64,000 nucleotides of DNA from Gerris lacustris (taxonomy: Eukaryota > Arthropoda > Insecta > Hemiptera > Gerridae): positions 16,593,344 to 16,657,343 of the forward strand of contig OX578281.1 of the NCBI GenBank assembly GCA_951217055.1, written 5' to 3'. Within the stretch, counting starts at the first letter, position 1. Every line of letters begins with the position of its first letter. Below, piece by piece: positions 21,703 through 33,146 of this stretch. The notes under the pieces are model-generated. The model did no database searches. It was not told the DNA's origin and worked only from the letters and a program-made list of their open reading frames with translations. The position numbers and the translations under genes were made by a program.

Positions 21703-22224
21703 ATAGTATATTATGTTACTAGGCTGTGAAGTGAGTTTTTTCTTTACCGCGGCAATTACATTTACTGTCTCGCTTCGCTCGACAGTAAATATTGCCAAGG
21801 TAAAGAAAAAACACTTCACAGTCGCGTAGCATATGTTATTTTTTCCGCGGTAGCAGACAACGAAAAAACATTAAATATTAATCACTAATCAATATATAAT
21901 AATAACAAATATTAGTACATACTTAAGACTTAAAAAAAGAAACCTTAAAAAGAGGTTACACTATAAGAAAAGATAAATAAAACGCATTGACATCTAGCGG
22001 ATTTTTATCGTACTAGAAGCATTTCTACAAAGACTGCAGCACTACTAACGGAAGTTTTGACAACTACCCGCCGGAAAATAAAAATCTTTTAGTTCCTAGG
22101 ACGTTTTTTTCTTTACAGCTAGGAGTAATGAAAAGATTTTTTAAGTCCACGTAATGAAAAAATGGATTTTAGCTATGTTTTTTAGGCTCTAAAGTTACTA
22201 TTTCACAGCCTACCACGGAAAAAA
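21703..22224. mobile_element. Family G element, copy 1
   Basis: Begins TAGTATATTATGTTACTAGG, then CTGTGAAGTGAG, and ends CTATTTCACAGCCTACCACG. The GGCTGTGAA segments at the two ends are inverted repeats. Near the left end a hairpin joins GCGGCAAT with ATTGCC across CTCGCTTCGCTCG. Copy 2 is at 26959-27466, same orientation and nearly same length. No ORF; non-autonomous element of uncertain superfamily. Confidence 0.8.
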
Positions 22225-23690
22225 TATATTATTATATTTATACTTAAACTCAGTACATGAAATATTAAGCTATTCCTCTGTAGCAAGTTAAGAAGTCAAA
22301 ATATTCTGTTCCAGTTAAACGGTGGTTCAATCTAACACCAGCTCAACTTTGTATATTAAAAAAAACAAAAAAACTCCAACTGAACAAAGCCTAGTGAAAT
22401 CTTCTGAAGACAGCTTATAGATTTTAGAAGACAATGTGGGATGATGGCACAAGTCTGAGGAATGTCTACAACACGTGTACCCTATAATCGTTGTTTCGTG
22501 TAAAACACAGTACGGAGCTTTGCCTTTAGCTAACGGTTATTTGTATTTAAATTTATATATCATCTATATATAGGTATCAGCAACTACAAAATTCTTATAA
22601 AGCTTTCTATTTTAATTTACATTTACTTATATAACAAATATATGCAAAAACATACATATACATATTACATTGTGGATAAGTATTGTAACTTCATTTAAAT
22701 TTGTTAATATAAAAGTCACATGTAAGAGTCAAAAGTCAAAGAATTTTGCAACTAACAAAGTAGTTATAAAACTTATAATAATATTAATATAACAGATAAA
22801 GCATTTAAACGTTTAAGTTATACTGTATAGAACATGATTTAAGTAACTGTTTTTTAATATTTACATTGTTTTATAACTGTTTTGCATTTGCGTTCCATGT
22901 TTATAATCTATCCTAAAACAAAATCATACTTCAACCTGAGTAACTACTGATACTTTCTCTAACTTTCTGTTTAAGAACTTTACTTATTTATTTGAGACCT
23001 TAAATAATAACAATATATACATTAGTTATTTTTCCTTTTTCAAAATCTTTAATGTATTTTTAATGTTGTTGAGATAAGGAAATGTACGGACACTATAGGC
23101 CTATTAGATTTAGATCTGATAAAATTTAATTTTTTTTCTAATATCTTCATAACGGTATTTTAGCAAAGTATATTATGCAAATAACTCGTACATTTTTTTC
23201 TCTATAAAGAAACAGGTATATCACATCATAAACCATTAATAAAGGTACACTTACATATATTTATTTCTATTTCGGTGAAAACAAAACCCACATTAAGCTA
23301 CTACAAGAATCTTTAAGTGCGAATTGTTATAAAAACATTTAATCCATTATTTAATAAAGATATTTTGAGTTGGGAATGTTTACATTAGCATAAACTACGT
23401 ATATGAAATATTCGTAAGGCCTAAATAAATTACGGAAAATTAACAATATTCAAGTAATTTAATATACCTAATTTACCAACACTATTTAAGTTATTTAATA
23501 TGCCTAATTTACTCTTATCTTTCTTACAGATAATACGACATGTTTTAAGTGTTTGTAGTTTAGCAATAAGTATTTGCTTCCGAGCTTACCGAAGTTAACG
23601 GAAGCTGTGTGCAATTTTTCTGAAGAATGATCATTTATTATTTCTCCTATTTCAAAAAATCTAAGACATAAATCCTTTTCAGACATCATG
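22225..23690. other. AT-rich non-coding sequence, nothing recognised
   Basis: About 1.5 kb without coding signal or repeats shared with the window. Confidence 0.4.
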
Positions 23691-23699
23691 GAATATATT

Positions 23700-23950
23700 T
23701 GGTTCCGTGTCTGTCTGTCGTTCTGTCTGAGCTCAATTTTTGCGAACCAACAAATCTTAAAAACTGCTCTTCCGATTTTAATGAAATATGTATATGGTAG
23801 GTCATAATTAGCCCATTGTTGGTCCCATATAAGTTTTAACCTTCTGCGTCCGAGTGTTTCTCTTCCACATGCACACTAACATACATTTATGTTCACCTAT
23901 ATCTTCAAAAGAAGCCTGCAGATAGCCGAAGATTAATTTCAACCGTCTGC
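23700..23950. repeat. Probable interspersed repeat with GTCTGTCTGTCG block
   Basis: TGTCTGTCTGTCGTTCTGTC followed by CTCTTCCGATTTTAATGAAA resembles the 'Kunitz-like phrase' of many non-coding arthropod repeats (a GTCTGTC run followed by CCGATTTNAATGAAAT). Similar phrases occur at 8030 and 49235, but I could not align full copies. Confidence 0.35.
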
Positions 23951-25560
23951 ACTCATTACATTTTGCTTAATTTATACTTTGATTCGGGGGAAAAGTTAAA
24001 TAAATTTAACAATAACGCTGGAGTGTATTTTTCTCGGTCTGTTTCCCGTAGTTAATAATAATTATAATTTGATTTACAATAATAGGTTGTAAAAGTATAA
24101 AATCATTAAAGTATACAAAATAGGATGCGAGGAAGCTATGTGCCACTCTAATTGGCAGAATATTTTAATTTATTAGCAAGTGAATTAAATTTTATCTTTT
24201 TGAATGATTTTTATAATATTCTGATAAGAAATAAAAATTGTTATTATTAAATTACTATTAATCTATTGTTATTATTAAATTATTATTAATCTATTGTTAT
24301 TATTAAATTTTAATTAAATTTGTAAATTATATCCGTTCTCTTGGCTAATGTCGCAAAAAAAGGACGGATCGGAGAAGTGGGTTCGTTTATTTTAAATATT
24401 TTGAAACATAAAAGTTTCAAAAAACAAGGATCAATTTATTTTAATCATACAGTTGTTTAAGGTCAATGTTATTTAACAAACGTATTGATAAATATCCGAT
24501 TTTTTAAAAGCAATCACTTATTTCCTGTTGACTCTTTCCCCTCTTTCTTTCTCATCGGGTGTAATGTAAAAGAACAAAGAGGTCTTGATTAAATGGCACC
24601 TGGACCAGCTCAACATGTAAAATAGTATTTGATATATGAGACAAGAAAGGCCCGTTAGCAGATTTCTTTTTTTGTTTTGTTTCGCTACCAACTATTTATT
24701 AATGTACGCTTCACTTAAGACGAAGTGGCTTGTACGATATATCAGCCTTAGGGCGCTTAAAAGTGTATAAATCATTGACTGGCGACTGTTAAATCGTTTC
24801 CGAGTAACGTCTTGTATCTTGATACAGGTCTATATTATAATTCTGTCTTCCGAACAAGCTATACGAACTACTCTATTTATTAAGACTGGAAATGAAGATT
24901 CCTCATAACGTAAACGTCATAGGATTACTTAGAACTAAGATCTGTTTGTTTACAATTTGAACAAGCTTTAATTGGTATATGATATCATTGTTTATTGTTA
25001 TGGATGCACAAGTATAATTAAGACCATTTTTTTTGCATATAATTAACAACTCCTTTAAAAATCTGTGTAAACATGAGCATTGCAAATGACTGAACCGTAT
25101 AATATAAATGTTTATAACGCCATATAAACCGACTTAACGTGTTCTGTTTTAACTTTAACAGCAATTAGCCGTCATATTTCAACAGTTAATTCATATATCA
25201 ATTGAACATTATACATTGGCAGTCTGAAATCAAAGTACAATTAAAAGAACATTAGTTTTTAAATAAACCAGGTTTTGGCCCTGGCAAAAACGAATGTAAC
25301 AAATAATGTACAATAAAGACAATAAGTGTTATATTATTAAAACTTCGTAATTAGTGTTAAAATTGTTATTGTTACGTTGCCAAGAACTACGCTATTATTG
25401 CATCACTTATTGCTATTCTTATTAGGTGTACTATTTTTTTCCTACTATTCATTTAATTTTGCACATTGTTAAATGTCCAATGCAAAACAATCCTAGATAC
25501 CTACATAAAGGTACAATGTACAATAAAACATAATTATAACTACAATAACTTGTTCAGGCT
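23951..25560. other. AT-rich non-coding sequence, nothing recognised
   Basis: Contains a short TTATTATTAAATTA direct repeat near 24238-24310 (three copies of about 38 bp with CTATTGTTATTATTAAAT). No gene supported. Confidence 0.4.
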
Positions 25561-25564
25561 GATC

Positions 25565-25566
<2 letters not shown>

Positions 25567-25599
<33 letters not shown>

Positions 25600-25616
25600 T
25601 TATTTATTTATTTATT
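25567..25616. repeat. (TA)n followed by (TTTA)n microsatellite
   Basis: About 14 TA units run directly into about five TTTA units. Confidence 0.95.
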
Positions 25617-26505
25617 ACTCGAACTTTTCTATACTTCAATTTCCTACGTTTATTTTTACAAAAATGACGTAAATCTTTAGCCAACAAAACAAAAAAAAAA
25701 GGATTTGAAATTAAGCATTCATTAGCAGTAATTTCCATTAATTATCAAGAGTGACTTACCACATTTTTCTCATTGCGTTAAATAAATAAGTAAGTAATGT
25801 TTTTTTGTTTTCATTAAAGTGTCACCTAATTAGATATAAAATATTTGCTTAGTTAAATGAAGTGTTATTTTGTTAATGTTATTCAGAAATTTGCATAAGA
25901 AATGCTTCATTTATGTACCATTTATACAATTTGATCTTTAGTTACGTTAACGAAATGTCCTTTGGAATTATATTGTTTATTATGCTTACTGCAAAAATAA
26001 TCCAATGTCTGTAACAAAAAAATTTGTTTTAACAATAAAAATAAAAATAATTATATATTTAGTGCTACTGGATTGTGTTTCGTTACAAAAGTGTGTTATA
26101 TTTAATGTATTTTTTTAAAAATAAATTAACCTAAAAATGATATCAGGAGTAGAAGCAATACGTTAGAAATAACATTCTCCAAACAACGGCTTTCAGTTTA
26201 AAAAAAACAAAAAAAAAAAAAAAAACGCATAATAAATTATGTTTAATGTAAATAAAAAATGTAAGTTCACATCGTGGACTTATTAATAGGTTAACGAATT
26301 TCGAGTTTTGAGATACCCTAAGTTCAGTAATTAAAAAATCTATATTTTTGCTCTGTTGTCAGTTTTATGTTGCCACTAAATGAAATTTAAGTTCATCTAA
26401 GGTGTTTCTTATGTAGGAAAAATAGACATTTTTACTACATCATATATAAAATGAAGAGTGAGATTGATTCGTAAGCGTTATCATAACATGTTTTCTGTTC
26501 AATAG
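25617..26505. other. AT-rich non-coding sequence, nothing recognised
   Basis: An A-run with interspersed C is at about 26200-26225. No other feature. Confidence 0.4.
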
Positions 26506-26955
26506 TGAAACGTGTCCGATTAGAAGCGCGGTCAATAATTAAAGCCGACTTTCTTTTGGTCTGCGCGGTGTAGACTTAAAAGCAAAGCAAGGAGAAAATA
26601 GAAGTAGAAGACTTAAGAAATAAAGCCACGGGCCACGGTGCCTGCCGTTGGCCCTCCTTCCCTATAGTTGGTGGTTAAACCTAATTGAGATTCCCGTTCC
26701 AATTACACAGACAGGAATGTTTTGGGATGGATAATGACTGCCTGTCATACTAATAGATACCCGACCAGCTCAACCTTAGGCCACCGCCTTAAACACCATT
26801 ACACATCTTCTTACCAACACCAACACCGCATCTCTAAACTCCTTTCCATTTCACTTAAGCTTCTCTCTGCCAAAGAAGCATCATTACACACCTTCTTAGA
26901 CGTCAATACCACATCATTAAAATTATTTTTATTTGTTTGTAATTTCTAACCAATA
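26506..26955. other. GC-elevated unique stretch
   Basis: AAGCCACGGGCCACGGTGCC, TGCCGTTGGCCCTCC and a pyrimidine/CA-rich half (26760-26900, with CACC/CATC runs) stand out from the AT-rich background. A + ORF of 75 codons (26722-26949) starts at a non-ATG codon and shows no domain. It has no second copy in the window. It could be non-coding conserved sequence; coding is not supported. Confidence 0.3.
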
Positions 26956-26958
26956 TAA

Positions 26959-27466
26959 TAGTATATTATGTTACTAGGCTGTGAAGTGAGTTTTTTCTTT
27001 ACCGCGGCAATTACATTTAGTCGAGCGAAGCGACAGTAAATATTGCCAAGGTAAAGAAAAAACACTTCACAGTCGTGTAGCATATGCTATTTTTTCCGTG
27101 GTAGCAGACAATGAATGAACATTAAATATTAATCAATAATCAATATAATAATAACAAAAATATTATTACATACTTGACTTAAAAAAAGAAACCTTAAAAA
27201 GAGGGTTACCCTATAAGAAAAGATAAATAAAACGCATTGACATCTAGCGGATTTTAATCGTACTAGAAGCATTTCAACAAAGATTGCAGCGCTAAACGGA
27301 AGTTTTGATAACTACCAGAACGAATTTTTTACGTCCTAGGACGTAAAAAAAATTTTCTTTACAGCTAGGAGTAATGAAAAGATTTTTTTAAGTCCACGTA
27401 ATGAAAAAATGAATTTAGCTATGTTTCTTAGGCTCTAAAGTTACTATTTCACAGCCTACCACGGAA
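26959..27466. mobile_element. Family G element, copy 2
   Basis: Same ends and interior as 21703-22224. It keeps TAGTATATTATGTTACTAGG, the GCGGCAATTACATTTA and GACAGTAAATATTGCC hairpin arms, and CTATTTCACAGCCTACCACG. The hairpin loop is shortened (GTCGAGCGAAGC) relative to copy 1. Confidence 0.8.
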
Positions 27467-28040
27467 AAACATCATTATATAGCATATATATGTATAATAA
27501 TATCTACAAACACGGCACAACTTTTAACATATTCTCAATAGACTATTATATTCCCCTTTCACCACACTACATCAGATATTAAGTCACAGTTTCTACATAG
27601 ACGATACTTTTAACACACGTTAATTAAGTATAATTTCAAACACAATATGATATCCATGAAATTATTTTCGTTTCTTTAGCACTCTCGACAAAAAATACAT
27701 TTCAAAATTCTCGTTCTTTACTTTCAGTTCCTTAGAGAGTATTTTTCCTTCTTCATAGCATCTCTACCACACTGCATTGCATACATCATAGTTTTTAAAT
27801 ACTACAACTATTTCAATACAACGAGTTTTATCGTTGTATTGAAATGGCGCCTGTACTATTTATCATAGGAAGTTGAAATAGGAATCAAATTGTGCAGAAT
27901 TAAAATTGGGAATGTAGCCTGTACTTAGGTTTTTGATATCTTGCTTAGAACCAATAAAATTTTAATTTTACTGATTTTTCTAACCTCAAAGGGCGGTAGA
28001 GCCTTAACAGCATTTATGCTTCTCTTGTAGGACTATTTAT
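27467..28040. other. AT-rich non-coding sequence, nothing recognised
   Basis: A local inverted repeat ACAACTATTTCAATACAACG / CGTTGTATTGAAAT lies at about 27802-27846. No gene signal. Confidence 0.45.
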
Positions 28041-28042
28041 TT

Positions 28043-28640
28043 AAAATTACGTTTTTATTAGCTTGCATTCTTGTTTGTTTGTCCGGTACAAATCTGGCAA
28101 TCGATTTCTAACTAACTTCCCGAATAGCTAGACATTTGAAACTTTTAGCATAGCTCAGAACACGATGACAATGCATTATTTTAATACTTTTAGCCATCTT
28201 TCAGCAGAATTTAATTGGTTTTCAGCAAATTTTGCTGTGCGGAAAGTTAGTTCGGAAAAAATCCGCAAGTTATTTTATTTGTTTTGCCATATCCAATATT
28301 TACGCAATCTTCATTTTGACGGGTCTCAAATTTGTGATAGATAAACATTGAATGACAGCAAAACAGGAAATATCGTCTATATTATTTCAAATATATCAAA
28401 AGCATGCTTAAGATTTGGTGTTGGGGAGATCCGTTGTACAAAGATTTATCCTTTTATAGGTTTAAGATCAGCTCTCTGGATGGTTGTCATTTATGTGAAG
28501 TAAATAAATTCGGAACTATTTTTTTTTTTCACTAACATTATATATTATATAACAATAACAATTATATTATCAACATTACATACGATTCAACAGAAAATTT
28601 AAAAACGTAGTATATAAAAAGTTCTTTTTATCTTGAAATT
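28043..28640 (-). mobile_element. Family A repeat, copy 6 (long form)
   Basis: Read on the + strand it starts with TTACGTTTTTATTAGCTTGC, holds TTGTTTGTTTGTCCGGTAC and the long-form block, and ends with ACGTAGTATATAAAAAGTTC and TTTTTATCTTG. The sequence GGACTATTTATTTA flanks it on the left (28030) and is repeated several times on the right (28670 onward), so it may sit inside a small tandem array. Confidence 0.85.
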
Positions 28641-28770
28641 ATTTATTGTTTTATTTGGGTGTTATTATAGGACTATTTATTTATTTATTGTTATATGAGG
28701 GTGTTATTACAGGACTATTTATTTATTTATTGTTTTTTGAAGGTGTTATTATGGTGTTGGACTATTTTTC
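28641..28770. repeat. Tandem repeat, ~50-bp unit, about 2.5 copies
   Basis: The unit TTATTTATTGTT-ATG-AGGGTGTTATTA followed by AGGACTATTTATTTA is repeated head to tail, with a further unit end on the far side of family A copy 6. Confidence 0.75.
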
Positions 28771-29265
28771 TTAATTTAACATCTAGTATTTTATTCACTG
28801 ACGCAATGTCGAAAATAATTTTTAGTTATCCAGTATAATTCAAAAAATTTCCTCCTTTACACTAATTTTCGATTAGTTTTAAAATAATTAAGTTTTTAAT
28901 AATAATAAGTAAATATATGTTAGTTTTTCAATTAGTTATTGTTATATTTCAATGGAATAACTCTAAAAATTAGTCAATAATGAATGATTTTCGTGGGTAA
29001 TCAATTTGGTAGTAAATGGATAATAATAGTTATGGGTGGACAGAATATTAACACTTTTTACTGTAACATGAAATATTATTAATTATTCATGTATTTAAAT
29101 GGAAAGAGAAATGCCTTTGATTTTTTTAAAGATCGCTAGTATAATACTTCATATAGCTTGAGGCAAATTTCTTTGGTTAAAGATTAAATAATTAAGAACT
29201 TGCTATGTCTACATGTTTGTTATAATGTTACAGTCGTCGTACCTTTCAAGTAATTATTCAAATCG
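28771..29265. other. AT-rich non-coding sequence, nothing recognised
   Basis: No supported feature. Confidence 0.4.
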
Positions 29266-29865
29266 ACCTTATTAACTTATCCCAGTTATTAAAACTCCGA
29301 TAGGGCAATTAACTTGTTCGTAGTTGCATAATTTGTACGCTTGTTTTGAAATTTCGTTTTCGAGTCGTGCGGGTGGTACTAAGATCTTGTTCGATCTGGA
29401 AGAAATAGTAATCCTCAGATAGGATCTCTCGTGAGAAGGAAGTTGAAGTCTTATAGGAAGGCGAAACTGTGTAATCACGTAGTCAACCGGTTCGGAAATT
29501 AAGCCGTGAAAAGTAGACTGCATTGTACGGTCATTGAATGGACCGAGGTTGGTGGGAGAAGCTGTTTAAAAGTCGGTCTTTTTTTGTGCATCCTCGGCAA
29601 TGAGTTAAAGTTTTTTGGAGCGCCGGTCTCGGAGCCCATCCTCAGCCTATTAGAATAGATGGATCGTTGCTCGAGGCGGCGTCCAGTACAATGGTACGTG
29701 GATTTATAAACCCGGCGCGCGTGAGCCCTTAGGACCACCGCCCCCGCAGGCTCCCGTCCTCTACTTCCAGTCTATTCTTCCAACTTCCAACAAAACAACG
29801 CACGACCACTACGACTCCCTTTACCAAAATTAGCTCTAGTAGTATGTCTAAAAGGCTTCGACGAG
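29266..29865. other. GC-elevated unique stretch with two minus-strand ORFs of unknown status
   Basis: Composition rises from about 29280 to 29840, with AAACCCGGCGCGCGTGAGCC and ACCGCCCCCGCAGGCTCCCG near 29705-29755. Two overlapping minus-strand ORFs of 83 and 79 codons cover it but have no recognisable motif. CCGCAGGCTCCC at 29745 contains an AG acceptor-like site on the + strand, but no open frame with a good donor follows. The stretch is not repeated in the window. A regulatory region, an alternative first exon or an antisense non-coding RNA are all possible. Confidence 0.3.
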
Positions 29866-30296
29866 TTAAAATAATAATTATGACAAGAGGTTCCTTTTGT
29901 GTAAACTTATAACTCAGGACTATGTTGTCCAGAGAATTTACGATATTACACGTTCATTTTAGTGAGGTACTAAAGCCGGATGATCAATTGCCCATTGTTA
30001 AGTTTAAGTTAGAAAAGAAAACAGTATGTAAATAAAAATTGTAAATAATTGCCCGTAGCAGTTATCACACAAACATAATATTATTGATTACAAAGAAAAA
30101 CCTCCAATAGTTACAAGTTTGGTATATAAGAGCTACAAATAACTGATATAGATATTATATGTTGCAACTCTATCCGTTCTACTAATTTCAATAAAAGGCG
30201 GTGTAGACTTCACGCCAACTTAAGTAGCAAGACAAATTGAATCAAGCCCACATGGGGTTAGACAAGTAAGAAAAGTCACAACATGATAAGCTTCCG
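29866..30296. other. Non-coding sequence, nothing recognised
   Basis: No coding signal. The CTTCCGCCGAAATATT at the right edge begins the tandem array. Confidence 0.4.
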
Positions 30297-30820
30297 CCGA
30301 AATATTTAACATGTAAATCAACATCAAGCGTGGAGTATCCAATGAAGAGACATTTGGCTAACATCTAAGGTTTCGGTCATTTAATAATGGTTAAAATACT
30401 AAGTTTGGCGTCCATTCAAAATAAAGAGTCCGAAATATTTAACATGTAAATCAACATCAAGCGTGGGGGTATTCAATGAAGAGACGTTTGGCTAACCTCT
30501 AAGGTTTCGGTCATTTAATAATGGTTAATATACTAAGTTATAATTTGGTGTCCATTCAAAATAAAGTGTCCGAAATATTTAACATGTAAATCAACATCAA
30601 GCGTGGGGGTATCCAATGAAGAGACGTTTGGCTAACCTGATAAGGTTTCGATAAATTTAATGGTTAAAATACTAAGTTATAATTTGGTGTAATTCAAAAT
30701 AAAGTGTCCGAAATATTTAACATGTAAATCAACATCAAGCGTGGGGGTATACAAGAGGGGTATGAAGAGACGTTTGGCTAACCTGAAAGTTACAATTTAG
30801 AGTCCAGTCAAAGAAGAAGA
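30297..30820. repeat. Tandem array, ~138-bp unit, four copies
   Basis: Each unit starts CCGAAATATTTAACATGTAA and contains ATCAACATCAAGCGTGG, GAAGAGACGTTTGGCTAACC and AAGGTTTCGGTCATTTAATA. Starts are at 30297, 30430, 30570 and 30708, giving spacings of 133, 140 and 138 bp. The last unit is truncated and has an ACAAGAGGGGTAT insertion. The array ends about 110 bp before the splice acceptor of the exon at 30931. Confidence 0.95.
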
Positions 30821-30930
30821 AGATGAAGTCTAATAGGTGCTAAAAGGTTAAGCCCTAAAGTCTTTGTGAGATTTCATACTTCCTCTACTTTCAATGTAGC
30901 ATGAAAAATAATAAAATTTATATTTTGCAG

Positions 30931-30997
30931 GGACAGGTAGGAGGGGATGAGACAGCCCTGAGGGACTATGCGCATAGCAGTCTTCATCATCATTGCG
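30931..30997 (+). CDS. Candidate internal coding exon, 22 codons plus one base, gene not identified
   Basis: The acceptor TTTATATTTTGCAG ends at 30930 and the strong donor GCG|GTAAGAATTTT starts at 30998. Only frame 0 is open (the others hit TGA or TAG early). The peptide begins GQVGGDETALR and ends SSLHHHC plus the first base of a Gly or similar codon (G). The exon is GC-rich against AT-rich flanks. Its entry phase 0 matches the exit phase of the exon at 5501-5554, so they may be spliced together to give PPRLR followed by GQVGGD. The intron between them would be 25,376 bp. I do not recognise the protein. Short, phase-compatible exons in very long introns are common in neuronal adhesion and signalling genes, but that is context, not identification. 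Confidence 0.65.
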
Positions 30998-30999
30998 GT

Positions 31000-31135
31000 A
31001 AGAATTTTAATTTTACTTTTAAAACCAACAACTTTATTAATACATTATCAATACAGGATAATGGAAGTTAACCAAAGAGAATAGATAAAGTAAATGTTGT
31101 TGCCCGAAAGTCCAGTTCCCTCCTTTAAAATTTAA
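31000..31135. other. Intron start downstream of exon
   Basis: AT-rich after the donor. No feature. Confidence 0.4.
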
Positions 31136-31765
31136 TTATTTATTGAATTTATTTGTTGAAGTCCGTTTGTAACGGGGATTTGGAGAGTGAAATTGGTGGT
31201 GAAACTGGTTAGATGTTGGATAGATATTTTTTTGTATATGATTGTGTGTGTGATTGTTGTATGATGTGTACACCTTCAAAGCTAAGATCGGACTCCCCGT
31301 GTGACTCTATGCTAGGGCTTTGTCTGATAGATTCTTGGTGGGGGAATGCACCAAAAGACTGAAATTCGAGCGTTGCTAGCCTAAGGTCTACACTTCCTTC
31401 TTCCTTCCGTTTCTCCTTGAATATTCTGGACTTGGCTTCCCCATTACAGACCCCCCCCCCCCTTCTTTGGAGAGTGAGCACCTGCGAACAGATAGTTCCC
31501 CAAAGAAGGAAGTAGCCAAGGCAGTTTAGTCTTTCTTGTGAATGGTTAGTGAATTTGAGCTGGAGGTGTTTACTTAATATAGTGTGTCGCGGAATGGAGG
31601 AGAGACCTTATGTATGGGTGAATTAAAGTGGTCCTGAGATGATGGGTGATGGTAGCGGTTGATTGGGAATTGACCATGGCAGTTGGTGACCAGGTCGTTG
31701 TTAAGTGGTGTCAGATGTGTTAGGGTACTTCACCCGGTAATTTTTATTTTGGCCTGCCAGAAAGA
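31136..31765. other. GC-elevated stretch of unknown origin with a 90-codon minus ORF
   Basis: The interval has balanced composition with GTGG/GTGTGTG-rich parts and a C14 run at 31451. The minus-strand ORF at 31209-31481 reads RRGGGVCNGEAKSR near its start and contains a Ser/Glu-rich part. I recognise no family. CTTCTTTGGAG / CCCCAAAGAAGG at 31462-31510 is a short inverted repeat around the C-run. The whole could be an old transposon remnant or unique intronic sequence. Confidence 0.3.
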
Positions 31766-32785
31766 AGTGTAGAACAAAATGCAAACAATCTTCAAAAGTA
31801 AAATAATGATTCATTACATTCGGAGAGAGCGTTTCAATTAAATTAGTGGATTTTAGTTTCAATGTTTAAATGGGACCATTTTATAATTGGAATGCATTTT
31901 TATTGGTAATATATATTTTTAAGATATTAAAATTTATTCGATTCGATATAACATATATTATTATTCTGCAAATATTATTATAAAATGGAAAAACGAATGC
32001 CTTTCACTGTATTTTTTTCTTTATTCATATAATCGTATTATCTAAATGCAAAGAAACAACAAGGAAAAAAAAGAAAAGAGATGTGAATTTGTTGTTATAA
32101 TTTTAGTTGGCGTGCAGATATTTCATTAATCAGAATTTGTTTTCCTTTTTTTCACATCCAAAAAAGGAAAGGTTCGATAGCCCAGGTCCACGATCTAATC
32201 ACAAGAAAAAATAATGAATTTTACCAATTTATAAGTTATCAAAAATATAAACAGTTATACAAGAGGATAGTAGAACATGATAGAATCAAAAGCGGGAATT
32301 TTGTCTTCACGAACTATTAATAATCTGTGTTTCTCATTTAGCTACCTTACCCGAACTGAATGAATACAAAGGAGAATATCATAAAAATTAATGTTTAACA
32401 CACTTAGTGGTAATATATTAAAATATATCATATTAGTTTTAAATAATGTCTTCTATTTTCTATTTCTAGGATGTATAGAGACAATAGTAGATATTAATGT
32501 CTACTGCCACTCTCTCAATTCGATAGCTATATGTAAAATTTTGTAAACTAAATCTTTGATCAAAGGAATTTTACAAACGAACCTCTTGGGAGAATCAAAT
32601 AAAAATATATATGTACAATTTTTGAAAAATGTTTAACCAAAAATACTAAATTAATAATAAACCCCGTTCGATGGTAAAAGGGAAAAATTGCTTTTAACAT
32701 TTTGGTTACAAGACTGGAATGTGGAGGAGATTCCACAAGGACTGTTCCATTATGAAACGGATTATACCTAATTTAAGACAGGTTT
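31766..32785. other. AT-rich non-coding sequence, nothing recognised
   Basis: No supported feature over about 1 kb. Confidence 0.4.
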
Positions 32786-32787
32786 TT

Positions 32788-33146
32788 ACTACGTTTTTAT
32801 TAGCTTCCTGCTTGTTTGTTTGTTTGTCCAGTGCAAATCTTGTAATCGATTTTTAACTAATTTCCCGAGTAGTTAGACATTTGAAACTTTTATAATAGCT
32901 CAGAACACGATGACAATGCATTATTTTAATACTTTTAGCCATCTTTCAGCAGAATTTAATTCGTTTTCAGCAAATTTTGCTGTATGGAAAGATAGTTCGG
33001 AAAAAATCCTCAAGTTATTTTATTTGTTTTGACATGACCCACATTTACGATCTTCATTTTGACGGGTTTCAAATTCATGATTCATGACAGAAAATTAAAA
33101 AACGTAGTACGTTAAAAAACGTAAAAAGTTCTTTTTATCTTGTCAT
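32788..33146 (-). mobile_element. Family A repeat, copy 7 (short form)
   Basis: Starts TACTACGTTTTTATTAGCTT and ends ACGTAAAAAGTTCTTTTTAT plus CTTG on the + strand. It lacks the ~240-bp long-form block. A small duplication near the end (ACGTAGTACGTTAAAAAACG) distinguishes it from other copies. Confidence 0.82.

Noticed and set aside
30297..30820. CRISPR-like array
   Set aside because: Units of ~138 bp are repeated in full without short constant repeats alternating with unique spacers, and the genome is eukaryotic.
31209..31481. 90-codon minus ORF as a gene
   Set aside because: Composition is better than most but it contains no known motif, has a C14 run inside, and no splice or promoter context could be assigned.
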